Below are positions 54,654-62,763 of a stretch of 64,000 nucleotides of DNA, piece after piece. Within the stretch, counting starts at the first letter, position 1; the number at the start of each line of letters is the position of its first letter. Under the pieces are notes generated by a model that saw nothing but the letters and a program-made list of their open reading frames with translations, was not told the origin of the DNA and ran no database searches. The translations under genes and the position numbers were made by a program. The DNA lies in the NCBI GenBank assembly GCA_035532535.1, contig DATKQT010000003.1, positions 21,681 through 85,680 of the forward strand, given 5' to 3'. The DNA is from Palsa-739 sp035532535. Lineage in GTDB: Bacteria > Actinomycetota > Thermoleophilia > Gaiellales > Gaiellaceae.

Positions 54654-55847
54654 ATGCTCGAGTACGCCGGATCGCAGCACGCCGGGCGCCGGACCGACCG
54701 CGACGAAGGGCTCGCGATCGTCGGCGTGCTCCGCTCGCTCGACTGGGTGCTGCTCGCAGGCGTCGCCGGGCTCTGCGTCGTCGGCCTGTGGGCCGTCTCG
54801 GGCGTCACTCGGTTCGCGGTGGTCGGCAATCCCGCCTACTACTTCGACCGGCAGATGATCTATGTCGGCGTTGGAGCGGTCGCGCTCCTGCTCGCCTTGT
54901 TCATCGATCCGGACGTCTACCGCCGCTACTGGAAGCCGATCTTCATCGGCACCGTGTTGCTGATCGCCTTCGTCCTCGTCGTCGGGCACGCGGCGCGCGG
55001 TTCGACGCGGTGGATCTCGCTCGGCTTCTTCACCTTCCAGCCCTCCGAGTTCGGGAAGCTCGCGTTCGTGCTCGCACTGGCAGGCTTCGTCTCCGACCGG
55101 GGGCGTGCGACGGGCACGTTCGACACGACGCTTCGTGTCCTCGGCCTCGGCGTCATTCCGATCGTGCTCGTGTTTGCGCAGCCCGACCTCGGCACCGCGC
55201 TCGTGTATCTCGCCGCGCTCGCGGCGATTCTCTTCGTGGGCGGCACGTCGTGGCGGCAGCTCACGCTCCTCGGCTCGATCGGAGCGCTCATCGTCGTCGC
55301 CGTCCTGTGGGCGGGACCGGCCGTCGGTGTGAACTTCCTGAAGGGTTATCAGCAGTCTCGGCTCACGTGCTTCGTGCGTCCGTCGAAGTGCTCGTCGGCG
55401 GACACGCGGTACAACCTCGAGCAATCGATCGTGGCGGTCGGCGCCGGGCAGGTCTACGGGCGTGGCGTCAACAACGCGACGCAGACGCGGCTGCAGTTCC
55501 TGCCCGAGCACGGCACCGACTTCGTGTTCGCCTCGTACAGCGAGCAGCGTGGGTTCGTCGGCGCCGCGCTCCTGCTCGCCCTCTACCTGCTCGTGCTGTG
55601 GCGTGCGCTGCGCATCGTCTCGATCGCGCGGGACTATTACTCGGCGATCGTCGCGGGCGGCATCGTCGTCGCGCTGTTGTTCCAGATCTTCGTCAACGTC
55701 GGGATGACGATGGGGATCGCTCCCATCACCGGCATCCCGCTTCCGTTCGTCAGCGTGGGCGGCTCGTCGATGATCGCGAACCTCGCCGCCATGGGCGTGC
55801 TGCTCGCGATCTATGCGCGCGGCCGCGCAGCTCGTCGCAGGAGATGA
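54654..55847 (+). CDS. rodA: Rod-shape glycosyltransferase RodA (SEDS)
   Basis: 397 residues from ATG at 54654. About ten membrane helices. SEDS signature segments: GSTRWISLGFFTFQPSEFGKLAFVLALA, FAQPDLGTALVYLAAL and the C-terminal GIPLPFVSVGGSSMIANLAAMG. It polymerises lipid II into glycan strands with PBP2. An eight-codon frame (54628-54654) starts on the PBP2 stop and ends on the rodA ATG, which may couple their translation. Confidence 0.95.
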   Translation: MLEYAGSQHAGRRTDRDEGLAIVGVLRSLDWVLLAGVAGLCVVGLWAVSGVTRFAVVGNPAYYFDRQMIYVGVGAVALLLALFIDPDVYRRYWKPIFIGTVLLIAFVLVVGHAARGSTRWISLGFFTFQPSEFGKLAFVLALAGFVSDRGRATGTFDTTLRVLGLGVIPIVLVFAQPDLGTALVYLAALAAILFVGGTSWRQLTLLGSIGALIVVAVLWAGPAVGVNFLKGYQQSRLTCFVRPSKCSSADTRYNLEQSIVAVGAGQVYGRGVNNATQTRLQFLPEHGTDFVFASYSEQRGFVGAALLLALYLLVLWRALRIVSIARDYYSAIVAGGIVVALLFQIFVNVGMTMGIAPITGIPLPFVSVGGSSMIANLAAMGVLLAIYARGRAARRRR

Positions 55848-56602
55848 AGGCGCCGGTTTCCGTCGGCGCGCTCCGGAAGCTGATGAAGGAGCTGCGGGCG
55901 GCGGGCAAGGACCGCAAGCCGGTCGCGCTCGGCGGCGCCGGCGAGATCGCGCGCACGCTCGAGCGTGAGCTCACGCGCGGCGGGGATCCGTCCGCGGTGC
56001 GCCTGGGCGCGCCCCGGGGAGCGGCCGTCTACGTCCACATCGCGACCGGCGACGACGCGGGGGCGCTGCGAGCCGCGCGACGCGGCCGCGTGCCAATCGT
56101 GGCTGTCGCCTTCGACGACCGGCCGCTGCCGTACGTGCTCGCGACCGACATCGTCCGGGTCGGGTCGGGCGAGCGACTTCCACTCGACCGGATCGCGGCC
56201 GCGATCGCTGCGCGACTGGGGGAGGCCGGGGCGCCGCTCGCCGGAGCGCTGCCGGTGCTACGCGGCGCGGTCTGCGACCGGATCGTCGCGTCGTTCGCGC
56301 GCAAGAACGGGATCCTGGGGGCGGCGGTCTTCGTTCCCGGTGCCGACCTGCCCGTGCTCGCGCTCAACCAGGTGCGGATGCTGCTGCTCCTCGATCAGGC
56401 GTACGGCCTGGAGCTCGATCCACGGGAGCGGCTCCCAGAAGTCCTCGCCGTTGTCGGCGCGGGGCTCGGCCTGCGCGCGGTGGCGCGGGAACTGCTCGAT
56501 TTCGTCCCTGTAGCGGGGTGGGCCGTAAAGGGCGGCATTGCGTATGCAGGCACGCGAGCCCTCGGCGAAGCCGCGATCCGGCGCCTCCAGCTGGTCCACT
56601 AG
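55844..56602 (+). CDS. DUF697-like protein
   Basis: 252 residues, ATG overlapping the rodA stop. The N-terminal half is a predicted Rossmann-like region (VALGGAGEIARTLEREL ... AAVYVHIATGDDAGALRAARRGRVPIVAVAFDD). The C-terminal half (ADLPVLALNQVRMLLLLDQAYGLELDPRERLPEVLAVVGAGLGLRAVARELLDFVPVAGWAVKGGIAYAGTRALGEAA) has the hydrophobic helices and Gly spacing of DUF697/YcjF-type membrane-associated proteins, often linked to GTPases. Function unknown. Last gene of the rod cluster. Confidence 0.75.
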   Translation: MKAPVSVGALRKLMKELRAAGKDRKPVALGGAGEIARTLERELTRGGDPSAVRLGAPRGAAVYVHIATGDDAGALRAARRGRVPIVAVAFDDRPLPYVLATDIVRVGSGERLPLDRIAAAIAARLGEAGAPLAGALPVLRGAVCDRIVASFARKNGILGAAVFVPGADLPVLALNQVRMLLLLDQAYGLELDPRERLPEVLAVVGAGLGLRAVARELLDFVPVAGWAVKGGIAYAGTRALGEAAIRRLQLVH

Positions 56603-56799
56603 GCGGCTGCGGGGCGCAGCTTTGCGCGCCGCGCCTTGATGGCACGGAGGCGCTGCTGCAAGCGGGCCCAGGCCCAGGGCTCGATCTCGAGGTAGCGAGC
56701 CTCGGTCTGGCCCCGTATGGCCTCGCCATACTCGAACCAGGCGTCAGCCTCCTCGATGAGGAGGAGCTCCTCGGCCTCGGTGCTCTGCATCCTGGTCAC
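56599..56799 (-). CDS. Small acidic/basic protein of unknown function
   Basis: 66 residues from GTG with GGAGG seven bases upstream. The first half is acidic and aromatic (TEAEELLLIEEADAWFEYGEAIRG), the second basic and helical (WAWARLQQRLRAIKARRAKLRP). No known family. The good ribosome-binding site supports a real gene. Its stop overlaps that of the DUF697 gene. Confidence 0.6.
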   Translation of the reverse strand: MTRMQSTEAEELLLIEEADAWFEYGEAIRGQTEARYLEIEPWAWARLQQRLRAIKARRAKLRPAAA

Positions 56800-56900
56800 G
56801 GTCGAACCTCCAGGGTCGTGATTGGCGGGATCGTAGGTCCGGGGTCGGACGACGCCCCTGCTACCCTGGGGACACATGGTTTTCATGCCTGACCTACAGC

Positions 56901-56941
56901 GCGCGCGCCGCCCCGAGACCTCGGGCGTCGCTGTCGCGCGC
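56901..56941 (+). promoter_or_regulatory. 5' leader stem-loop of the RNase E/G gene
   Basis: GCGCGCG (56901-56907) pairs with CGCGCGC (56935-56941), and inside it CCCGAG pairs with CTCGGG across AC. A -10-like TACCCT at 56862-56867 would start a transcript near 56874, so this structure fills the leader just before GAAGGAG and the TTG start. RNase E is known to regulate its own mRNA through the leader in other bacteria; that role here is inference. Confidence 0.45.
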
Positions 56942-56961
56942 TTCAACGAAGGAGTTTTTTC

Positions 56962-59715
56962 TTGCCCTGGTTTCGACGACGGAAGAACGAATCCGACACA
57001 GCGGCCGCTCAGCCGGCCGCACCCGAGGCTCCTCGCGAGCCTGAAGTAATCGAATCGGCCGCCGAGCCGGCGGCCGGTACAACCGATCCCACCAAGCCCA
57101 AGCGCCGCCGCGGTAGCCGCGGAGGACGCGGGCGCAAGAAGCCTGGGACTGCGAGCGCGGGCGACAAGCCGAGCGAAGCGAAGCCTGAAGCGAAGCCGCG
57201 GAGCGGGGACCGGAAACCGGCGGAGCGCAAGCAGCCGCAACAGCAGATGTCGCAGCGCCAGGAGCGGCGCCGCCAGGAGAGCGGCAGCCGTCGCCGCCAG
57301 GCGCCCCGCCGTGCGCCGCTGCCCGCCGCAAAGCGCGAGCTGATCGTGTCCGTCGACGTCGGTGAGCAGCGCGTCGCCGTCCTCGAGGACGACCGCGTCG
57401 CCGAGGTCTACCTCGAGCGCCCCGAACGGCGCTCGATCGCAGGGAACATCTATCTCGGCACGGTCGACAACGTCCTCCCCGGAATGGAGGCGGCGTTCGT
57501 CGAGATCGGCCTGGAGAAGAACGGCTTCCTGTACGTCGACGAGATCGTCGGCCCGGAGCTCGAGCGCGGCCACGGCCGCCGCATCCAGGACCTGATCAGC
57601 CGCGGCCAGACGATTCTCGTGCAGGCAGTGAAGGACCCGATGAAGACGAAGGGCGCCCGCCTGACGACGCAGATCTCGCTTCCCGGCCGGTTCGTCGTCT
57701 TCGTCCCGCAGGGCGAAGGACTCGGCGTGTCGCGCCGGCTCGACGACGACGAGCGCGGACGCCTGAAGGACATCCTCAAGAAGCTGAACGTCAAGGAGGG
57801 CGGCGTCATCGTCCGCACGGCCGCCGAGGGCGCGTCCGAGGAGGACATCGAGCGCGACCTCGTCTTCTTGCAGCGGTTGTGGAAGTCGATCCAGGCGCAG
57901 GCGAAGACCGCCAAGGCGCCGGAGCTCATCTACCAGGAAGCGGAGCTGCCGCTGCGTGTCACGCGTGACCTGTTCACCGGCGACTTCGAGCGTGCGCTCG
58001 TCGACAACGACCAGGCGTACAAGCGCATCACCGGCTACCTGAAGAAGACGTCGCCGCACATGGTCGAGCGCGTCATCCGGTACAAGGACAAGACGCCGCT
58101 GATGGAAGCGTTCGGCGTCGACGCCGAGATCAGGTCGACCCTGAACCGCCGTGTCGACCTTCCCTCCGGCGGGTACCTCATCTTCGATTACGCGGAGGCG
58201 TTCACCGTCATCGACGTGAACACCGGCCGCTTCGTCGGCTCGCGCGGCAAGACCGCCGGCGGCCGGCTCGAGGACACGATCACGAAGAACAACCTCGAAG
58301 CGGTGAAGGAAGTCGTGCGCCAGCTCCGGCTGCGCGACGTCGGCGGGATCATCGTCATCGACTTCATCGACATGGCGAACCCGAAGAACCGGAAGACCGT
58401 CGAGGACGCCCTGCGCGAGGAGCTCGAGCGCGACCGGACGAAGACGTACGTCGTCGAGATCTCTCCGCTCGGCCTCGTCGAGATGACGCGGCAGAACGTG
58501 ACGGAAGGACCACGCGAAGTCATGACGCGCAAGTGCCCGACGTGCGGAGGCGACGGCATCGTCCTCTCCGAGGCGTCGGCGGCGATCGACATGGAGCGGA
58601 GGCTGCGCGCACTCGTCGCCGGCTCGCGCTCGCAGGCGTTCAAGGTCGAGCTCGCCGCGCCGATCGCGAGTGCGCTCGTCGGGCCGGGCGCGCGGCGGCT
58701 GATCGAGCTCGAGGCGCTGACGAAGCGGCGCTTCTTCCTCGAGGGCAAGCCCGACATGCACCTCGACCACTTCGTTGTCCTTGCCGAGGGCAAGCTCGCC
58801 GACCTGACGCCGCCCTCTCCGGTGGCGGAGGGCGCGGAGCTCCAGATCGAGCTGGTCGAAGTCGACCGGCACGACGCGACGGCGGCCGTCGGGAAGCTGG
58901 ACGGAATCGACGTCTGCGTCGGCGATGCGGCGCAGCTCGTCGGCAAGCGCGTGAAGGTGCGCGTCGAGCGTGTGCTCGACGGAGGCGCGTACGCATCGCT
59001 GACGCGACGCGCGAAGGTGGTCGAGCCGCTCACCGCCGAGGCGGAGGCGGAGAAGCCGACGCGCAAGCCGCCGGTTCGCAAGGACGCAGAGACGGGCGCG
59101 CCGGTGTCCGACACGGAGACCGAGGAGCTCGAGATCGAGGAGACCGACGAGCCCGACGAGCCCGACGAGGCCGAAGACGCGGAGGAGGCGGACAAGGAGG
59201 AAGACGCCGAGGAAGCAGACGAGGACGAAGCGAGCGCCTCGGACACGCCCGCCGTCGCCGCGAAGAAGAAGACGCGGCGCGGCTCTCGCGGCGGCCGCAA
59301 CCGCAAGAAGCCGACGACGATCCACCTTCCGCCCGACGAGCTCGGCGCGCCGAAGCCGGCCGAGGAGCCGCTGCCGGCCGCCGCCGAAGCGGAGCCGGTG
59401 TCCGACACCGAGCCAGAAACACCTGAAGCGCCCGAAACGCCCGAGGTTCCCTCGGAGAACGGCGCCGAGCCGAGGAAGAAGAAGACGCGGCGCGGCTCGC
59501 GCGGGGGCAAGAACCGGCGCAAGAAGCCGGCCGGCGCAACCGTCACGGCCTCCGGGAACGGCTCCGAGCCGGAGCCGGCGGCGGAGCCCGACGCAGAGCC
59601 GGAGCGGCACGAGCCGGTGCTCGAGCCGGAGCCCGCGGCGGAGGTCACCGCCACGCAGGAGGAGGAGTGGGGCTATGTCCCCATGTCCGAATGGGGCGAT
59701 CAGATCGATGGCTGA
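56962..59715 (+). CDS. rne: Ribonuclease E/G with RG-rich tails
   Basis: 917 residues, TTG start eight bases after GAAGGAG. The catalytic core (about 115-540) has the S1-like domain (RSIAGNIYLGTVDNVLPGMEAAFVEIG), the 5' sensor and the DNase-I-like site with Asp in TVIDVNTGRFVG and VIDFIDM, and the zinc-link CPTCGGDG. A TRAM-like domain follows (to about 690). The tails are disordered: an N-terminal RRRGSRGGRGRKKPG at about 46, and two near-identical blocks KKKTRRGSRGGRNRKKP at about 768 and 839, set in Glu/Pro-rich sequence. These are probably RNA-binding and partner-binding sites. It processes rRNA and turns over mRNA. Confidence 0.95.
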   Translation: MPWFRRRKNESDTAAAQPAAPEAPREPEVIESAAEPAAGTTDPTKPKRRRGSRGGRGRKKPGTASAGDKPSEAKPEAKPRSGDRKPAERKQPQQQMSQRQERRRQESGSRRRQAPRRAPLPAAKRELIVSVDVGEQRVAVLEDDRVAEVYLERPERRSIAGNIYLGTVDNVLPGMEAAFVEIGLEKNGFLYVDEIVGPELERGHGRRIQDLISRGQTILVQAVKDPMKTKGARLTTQISLPGRFVVFVPQGEGLGVSRRLDDDERGRLKDILKKLNVKEGGVIVRTAAEGASEEDIERDLVFLQRLWKSIQAQAKTAKAPELIYQEAELPLRVTRDLFTGDFERALVDNDQAYKRITGYLKKTSPHMVERVIRYKDKTPLMEAFGVDAEIRSTLNRRVDLPSGGYLIFDYAEAFTVIDVNTGRFVGSRGKTAGGRLEDTITKNNLEAVKEVVRQLRLRDVGGIIVIDFIDMANPKNRKTVEDALREELERDRTKTYVVEISPLGLVEMTRQNVTEGPREVMTRKCPTCGGDGIVLSEASAAIDMERRLRALVAGSRSQAFKVELAAPIASALVGPGARRLIELEALTKRRFFLEGKPDMHLDHFVVLAEGKLADLTPPSPVAEGAELQIELVEVDRHDATAAVGKLDGIDVCVGDAAQLVGKRVKVRVERVLDGGAYASLTRRAKVVEPLTAEAEAEKPTRKPPVRKDAETGAPVSDTETEELEIEETDEPDEPDEAEDAEEADKEEDAEEADEDEASASDTPAVAAKKKTRRGSRGGRNRKKPTTIHLPPDELGAPKPAEEPLPAAAEAEPVSDTEPETPEAPETPEVPSENGAEPRKKKTRRGSRGGKNRRKKPAGATVTASGNGSEPEPAAEPDAEPERHEPVLEPEPAAEVTATQEEEWGYVPMSEWGDQIDG

Positions 59716-59721
59716 TTTCGC

Positions 59722-59754
59722 TACACTGCTGGCCTCGCGGGCCTCCGGCCCGCG
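59722..59754 (+). promoter_or_regulatory. Promoter -10 and leader hairpin of rplU
   Basis: TACACT at 59722-59727 (in TTCGCTACACT, like TTCGCTACCAT before rpsL) is followed by a perfect 8-base-pair stem CGCGGGCC-TCC-GGCCCGCG (59736-59754) and then TTT. The predicted transcript would start at the stem. It may be a terminator for rne, an L21 feedback target, or both. Confidence 0.5.
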
Positions 59755-59771
59755 TTTCAGCGCCTAAAGCA

Positions 59772-60374
59772 ATGAGCTACGCGATCATCACACTCGGCGG
59801 CAAGCAGTACCGCGTTCGTCCGGGCGAGCGGCTGCTCGTCGATCGCCTGAAGGAGGACGAGGGGAAGACATTCAAGCCCCGCGTCCTGCTCGTGGGCGGC
59901 GACGGCAAGACCGACCTCTCGCCGGCGACGACGGTCACCGCGCGCGTCGTCGGCCATGTGCTCGGCGAGAAGATCCGGATCGGCAAGTACAAGAAGCGGA
60001 CCGGGTACCGCCGGCACAACGGCTACCGCAGCCGGTTGACGCGGATCGAGATCGAGGCCATCGGCGCGACGAAGGCGCCTGGAACGACGGCGCGGAGCGC
60101 AGGCGAGCCCAGGGCGGCGGCAACCGAGCCGAAGCCGGCGCCTGCCCCGAAGGCGGCCGCACCGAAAGCCGCGGCTCCGGCAGCTGCGCCGGTGCGCACC
60201 GTCCACCCGCCGAAGGGCTACGAGGACATGTCGATCGCGGAGATCAAGGAGCACGTCTCGACCTGGCGGCGCCCGAACATCGAGGCTGCGCTCGAGTACG
60301 AGAAGGCGAACGCGAACCGCAAGGGCGCGATCGCGACGCTCGAGTCTGCGCTCGCCGCGAAGGAGGAGCACTAG
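59772..60374 (+). CDS. rplU: Ribosomal protein L21 with extra C-terminal domain
   Basis: 200 residues; ordinary L21 is about 103. The L21 domain is residues 1-100 (MSYAIITLGGKQYRVRPGERLLVDRL, VGHVLGEKIRIGKYKKRTGYRRHNGYR). Then comes an Ala/Pro/Lys linker (about 101-140) and a helical domain of about 55 residues (KGYEDMSIAEIKEHVSTWRRPNIEAALEYEKANANRKGAIATLESAL). The last part resembles small helix-extended-loop-helix nucleic-acid or protein-binding modules; this is inference. rpmA starts at the next base. Confidence 0.95.
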   Translation: MSYAIITLGGKQYRVRPGERLLVDRLKEDEGKTFKPRVLLVGGDGKTDLSPATTVTARVVGHVLGEKIRIGKYKKRTGYRRHNGYRSRLTRIEIEAIGATKAPGTTARSAGEPRAAATEPKPAPAPKAAAPKAAAPAAAPVRTVHPPKGYEDMSIAEIKEHVSTWRRPNIEAALEYEKANANRKGAIATLESALAAKEEH

Positions 60375-60623
60375 ATGGCACATAAGAAGGGTCTGGGCTC
60401 GTCGCGGAACGGCCGTGACTCGAACCCGCAGATGCTCGGCGTCAAGCTCTTCGCCGGCCAGGACGTGACCGCGGGGATGATCCTCGTCCGCCAGCGCGGG
60501 ACGCGCTTCCGCCCCGGCCCCGGCACGGGCATCGGCAAAGACGACACGATCTTTGCGACGCGCGAAGGCAAGGTCGCCTTCCGCACGAGCGGCGAACGCC
60601 GCTTCGTCAGCGTCGTCGACTAG
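60375..60623 (+). CDS. rpmA: Ribosomal protein L27
   Basis: 82 residues, ATG directly after the rplU stop. The N-terminus MAHKKGLGSSRNGRDSN reaches the peptidyl-transferase centre; there is no leader peptide to cleave. LGVKLFAGQDVTAGMILVRQRGTRFRPG and VAFRTSGERRFVSV are typical. Confidence 0.98.
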   Translation: MAHKKGLGSSRNGRDSNPQMLGVKLFAGQDVTAGMILVRQRGTRFRPGPGTGIGKDDTIFATREGKVAFRTSGERRFVSVVD

Positions 60624-60630
60624 GGCTTCC

Positions 60631-61824
60631 GTGTTCCACGATCGCGCCCGGCTATGGGTGCAGGGCGGCCGCGGCGGCGACGGGTCGATTCACTTCCGGC
60701 GTGAGAAGTACGTGCCGAAGGGCGGACCGGACGGCGGTGACGGCGGCGCCGGCGGCGACGTCGTGCTGATCGCGGATCCGCGGCGGCGCGACCTATCCGG
60801 TGTGCGCCCGAATCAGAAGCTGCGCGCCGGTCGCGGCGGCGGCGGCGGCGGGCGTCTGTCGCACGGCGCCGACGGTGACGACGCGGTGCTGAACGTGCCA
60901 GTGGGAACGCAGGTGTTCGACGCCGAGGGCCGGCTCGTCGCCGATCTCGCGCACGCCGACGCGCGCGTCGTCGTCGCGAAGGGTGGAACCGGCGGCCGAG
61001 GCAACAAGCACTTCGCCACCCCGACGCGGCAGACGCCGCGCTTCGCCGAGGTCGGGCTTCCGGGCGAGGAGGGCGAGATCGAGCTGCGACTGAAGCTGCT
61101 CGCCGACGCCGCGCTCGTCGGTCTCCCGAACGCAGGCAAGTCCTCGCTGCTCGCGCGCATCTCGAACGCGCGCCCGAAGATCGCCGACTACCCGTTCACG
61201 ACGCTCGCTCCGGTCCTGGGCACGGTGGAGATGGACGGGAGCCAGCTCACCGTTGCGGACGTCCCGGGACTGATCGAGGGCGCGAGCGAAGGAATCGGCC
61301 TCGGTCACGAGTTCCTCGCGCATCTCGAGCGTGCGCGGCTGTTGCTGCACGTGATCGACTCGTCCGAGGACGACGCGGACGAGCGCTGGCACACGATCGA
61401 CACGGAGCTGGCCGCCTACGGCGCCGGCCTCGACACGCGTCCGCAGGTCGTCGTCCTGAACAAGACCGACCTCATGCCAGATCCCCCGGAGTTCCACATC
61501 GAGGACGAGCGCATCGTCCGCGTCCTCCGGGTGTCGGCTGCGACCGGTGCCGGGATCGACGAGCTGAAGCGCACGCTCTTCGAGCTCGTTCCTGCGCTAC
61601 CCGCCTCGGTTACGCCCGCGCCCGAGGCTGCCGATCTCGTCGACTACCTCGTCTACCGGCCGCGGCCGGCGCGGCGCTCCTACCGCGTTTTCCGAACGGA
61701 CGGCGGATTCCGCGTCACCGGGCGCCCGCCCGATGCGGCGGAGCTGGAGGCGATCCTGAAGGCGGCCGGCGCGCGCGAGGGCGATCAGGTGGAGATGGGC
61801 GAGGAGACGATGGAGTGGCAGTAG
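60631..61824 (+). CDS. obg: Obg GTPase
   Basis: 397 residues from GTG at 60631 (VFHDRARLWVQGGRGGDGSIHFRREKYVP); the longer upstream frame runs through rpmA and is spurious. Glycine-rich Obg fold (1-160), GTPase domain with GLPNAGKSSLL, DVPGLIEGASEG, NKTDL, and a C-terminal OCT domain (DLVDYLVYRPRPARRSYRVFRTDGGFRVTG). It acts in 50S assembly and stress signalling. It follows rplU-rpmA as usual and overlaps nadD by ten bases. Confidence 0.97.
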   Translation: MFHDRARLWVQGGRGGDGSIHFRREKYVPKGGPDGGDGGAGGDVVLIADPRRRDLSGVRPNQKLRAGRGGGGGGRLSHGADGDDAVLNVPVGTQVFDAEGRLVADLAHADARVVVAKGGTGGRGNKHFATPTRQTPRFAEVGLPGEEGEIELRLKLLADAALVGLPNAGKSSLLARISNARPKIADYPFTTLAPVLGTVEMDGSQLTVADVPGLIEGASEGIGLGHEFLAHLERARLLLHVIDSSEDDADERWHTIDTELAAYGAGLDTRPQVVVLNKTDLMPDPPEFHIEDERIVRVLRVSAATGAGIDELKRTLFELVPALPASVTPAPEAADLVDYLVYRPRPARRSYRVFRTDGGFRVTGRPPDAAELEAILKAAGAREGDQVEMGEETMEWQ

Positions 61825-62372
61825 TCCTGTTCGGTGGCGCGTTCGACCCGCCGCACGACGGGCATCTCGCGCTGGCGCAGGCTGCGAGGAAGCGTTTCGA
61901 CGTGCCGCGCTTGACCGTGCTCGTTGCCGAGCGGCCCGGCCACAAGGACGTCGAGCTGCCGGCCGAGGTTCGTCTCGAGCTTGCGCAAGCGGCGTTCCCG
62001 GACGACGACGTGAGGCTCGATCCGTATCCGCGCACGATCGATCTCCTCCGCGGCGAGCGGTTCGACGACCCCGTCTTCGTCGTCGGCGCCGACCAGTTCG
62101 TCGACTTCCTCACCTGGAAGGAGCCCGAGGCGGTGCTCGAGTTGACGCGCCTCGGCGTCGCCACGCGGCCCGGCTTCGACCAGGGCCTCCTGGACATCGT
62201 CCTCCGGACGCTCGAGCGCCCCGACCGGGTGGCCTTCTTCGACATCGAGCCGAATCCGGCCGCCTCGCGCGAGATCCGGGCGCGCGCCGCGCTCGGCGAG
62301 CCCCTCGACGGCCTGGTTCCCGTCGCAGTCGAGCGCCTCATCCTCGAACGCGGGCTCTACGCGCGTGATTGA
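61815..62372 (+). CDS. nadD: Nicotinate-nucleotide adenylyltransferase
   Basis: 185 residues, GTG start inside the end of obg. It makes NaAD from NaMN and ATP. The nucleotidyltransferase motif is LFGGAFDPPHDGHLALA, FVVGADQFVDFLTWKEPEAVLEL binds the nucleotide, and the C-terminal NPAASREIRAR replaces the usual ISSTxIR motif. Normal length and gene order. Confidence 0.94.
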   Translation: MAVVLFGGAFDPPHDGHLALAQAARKRFDVPRLTVLVAERPGHKDVELPAEVRLELAQAAFPDDDVRLDPYPRTIDLLRGERFDDPVFVVGADQFVDFLTWKEPEAVLELTRLGVATRPGFDQGLLDIVLRTLERPDRVAFFDIEPNPAASREIRARAALGEPLDGLVPVAVERLILERGLYARD

Positions 62373-62395
62373 CGTCCGCAGGGCCTGGATAGACT
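62369..62395 (+). promoter_or_regulatory. Candidate promoter of rsfS
   Basis: TTGACG (62369-62374) and TAGACT (62390-62395) are 15 bases apart, shorter than ideal. The -10 ends eight bases before the TTG start, so the transcript would be leaderless. It overlaps the nadD stop. Confidence 0.4.
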
Positions 62396-62403
62396 GAACG
62401 CAG

Positions 62404-62763
62404 TTGACGCCGCTCGAACACGCACGCCGCATCGCCGCTCTCGCGCAGGAGAAGCTGGCGGAGGACGTGGTCATTCTCGACATGCGGCCCGTCTGCACGT
62501 TCACCGATTTCTTCGTCATCTGCACGGGCCGGAACGCGCGCCAGACGGCCGCGATCTGGGATGAGGTGCACGGCCGGATGAAGAGCGAGGCGGAGCTCCT
62601 CCCGCGCACCGTGGACGGAGTGCAGGAGGGAACGTGGATCCTCGCCGACTACCTCGACGTCGTCCTCCACGTGTTCACGCCGGAGGCGCGCGCGTACTAC
62701 AAGCTCGAGGATCTGTGGGGCGATGTGCCCGCGATCGAGCTCGACGCTGCCGCGACTGCCTAG
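62404..62763 (+). CDS. rsfS: Ribosome silencing factor RsfS
   Basis: 119 residues, TTG start. It binds L14 and blocks subunit joining when nutrients are poor. ILDMRPVCTFTDFFVICTGRNARQTAAIWDEV, GTWILADYLDVVLHVFTPEARAYYKLEDLWGDVP are the family signature. nadD-rsfS is a common pair. The last four bases overlap the convergent RodZ-like gene. Confidence 0.96.
   Translation: MTPLEHARRIAALAQEKLAEDVVILDMRPVCTFTDFFVICTGRNARQTAAIWDEVHGRMKSEAELLPRTVDGVQEGTWILADYLDVVLHVFTPEARAYYKLEDLWGDVPAIELDAAATA

Noticed and set aside
54628..54654. An eight-codon frame between PBP2 and rodA
   Set aside because: Too short to call as a gene; noted only as a possible coupling device because it joins the PBP2 stop to the rodA start.
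56877..57050. A 57-codon upstream frame (ATG at 56877) overlapping the RNase E start
   Set aside because: It has no ribosome-binding site or recognisable product, runs out of frame through the RNase E N-terminus, and is explained by chance in high-GC DNA.
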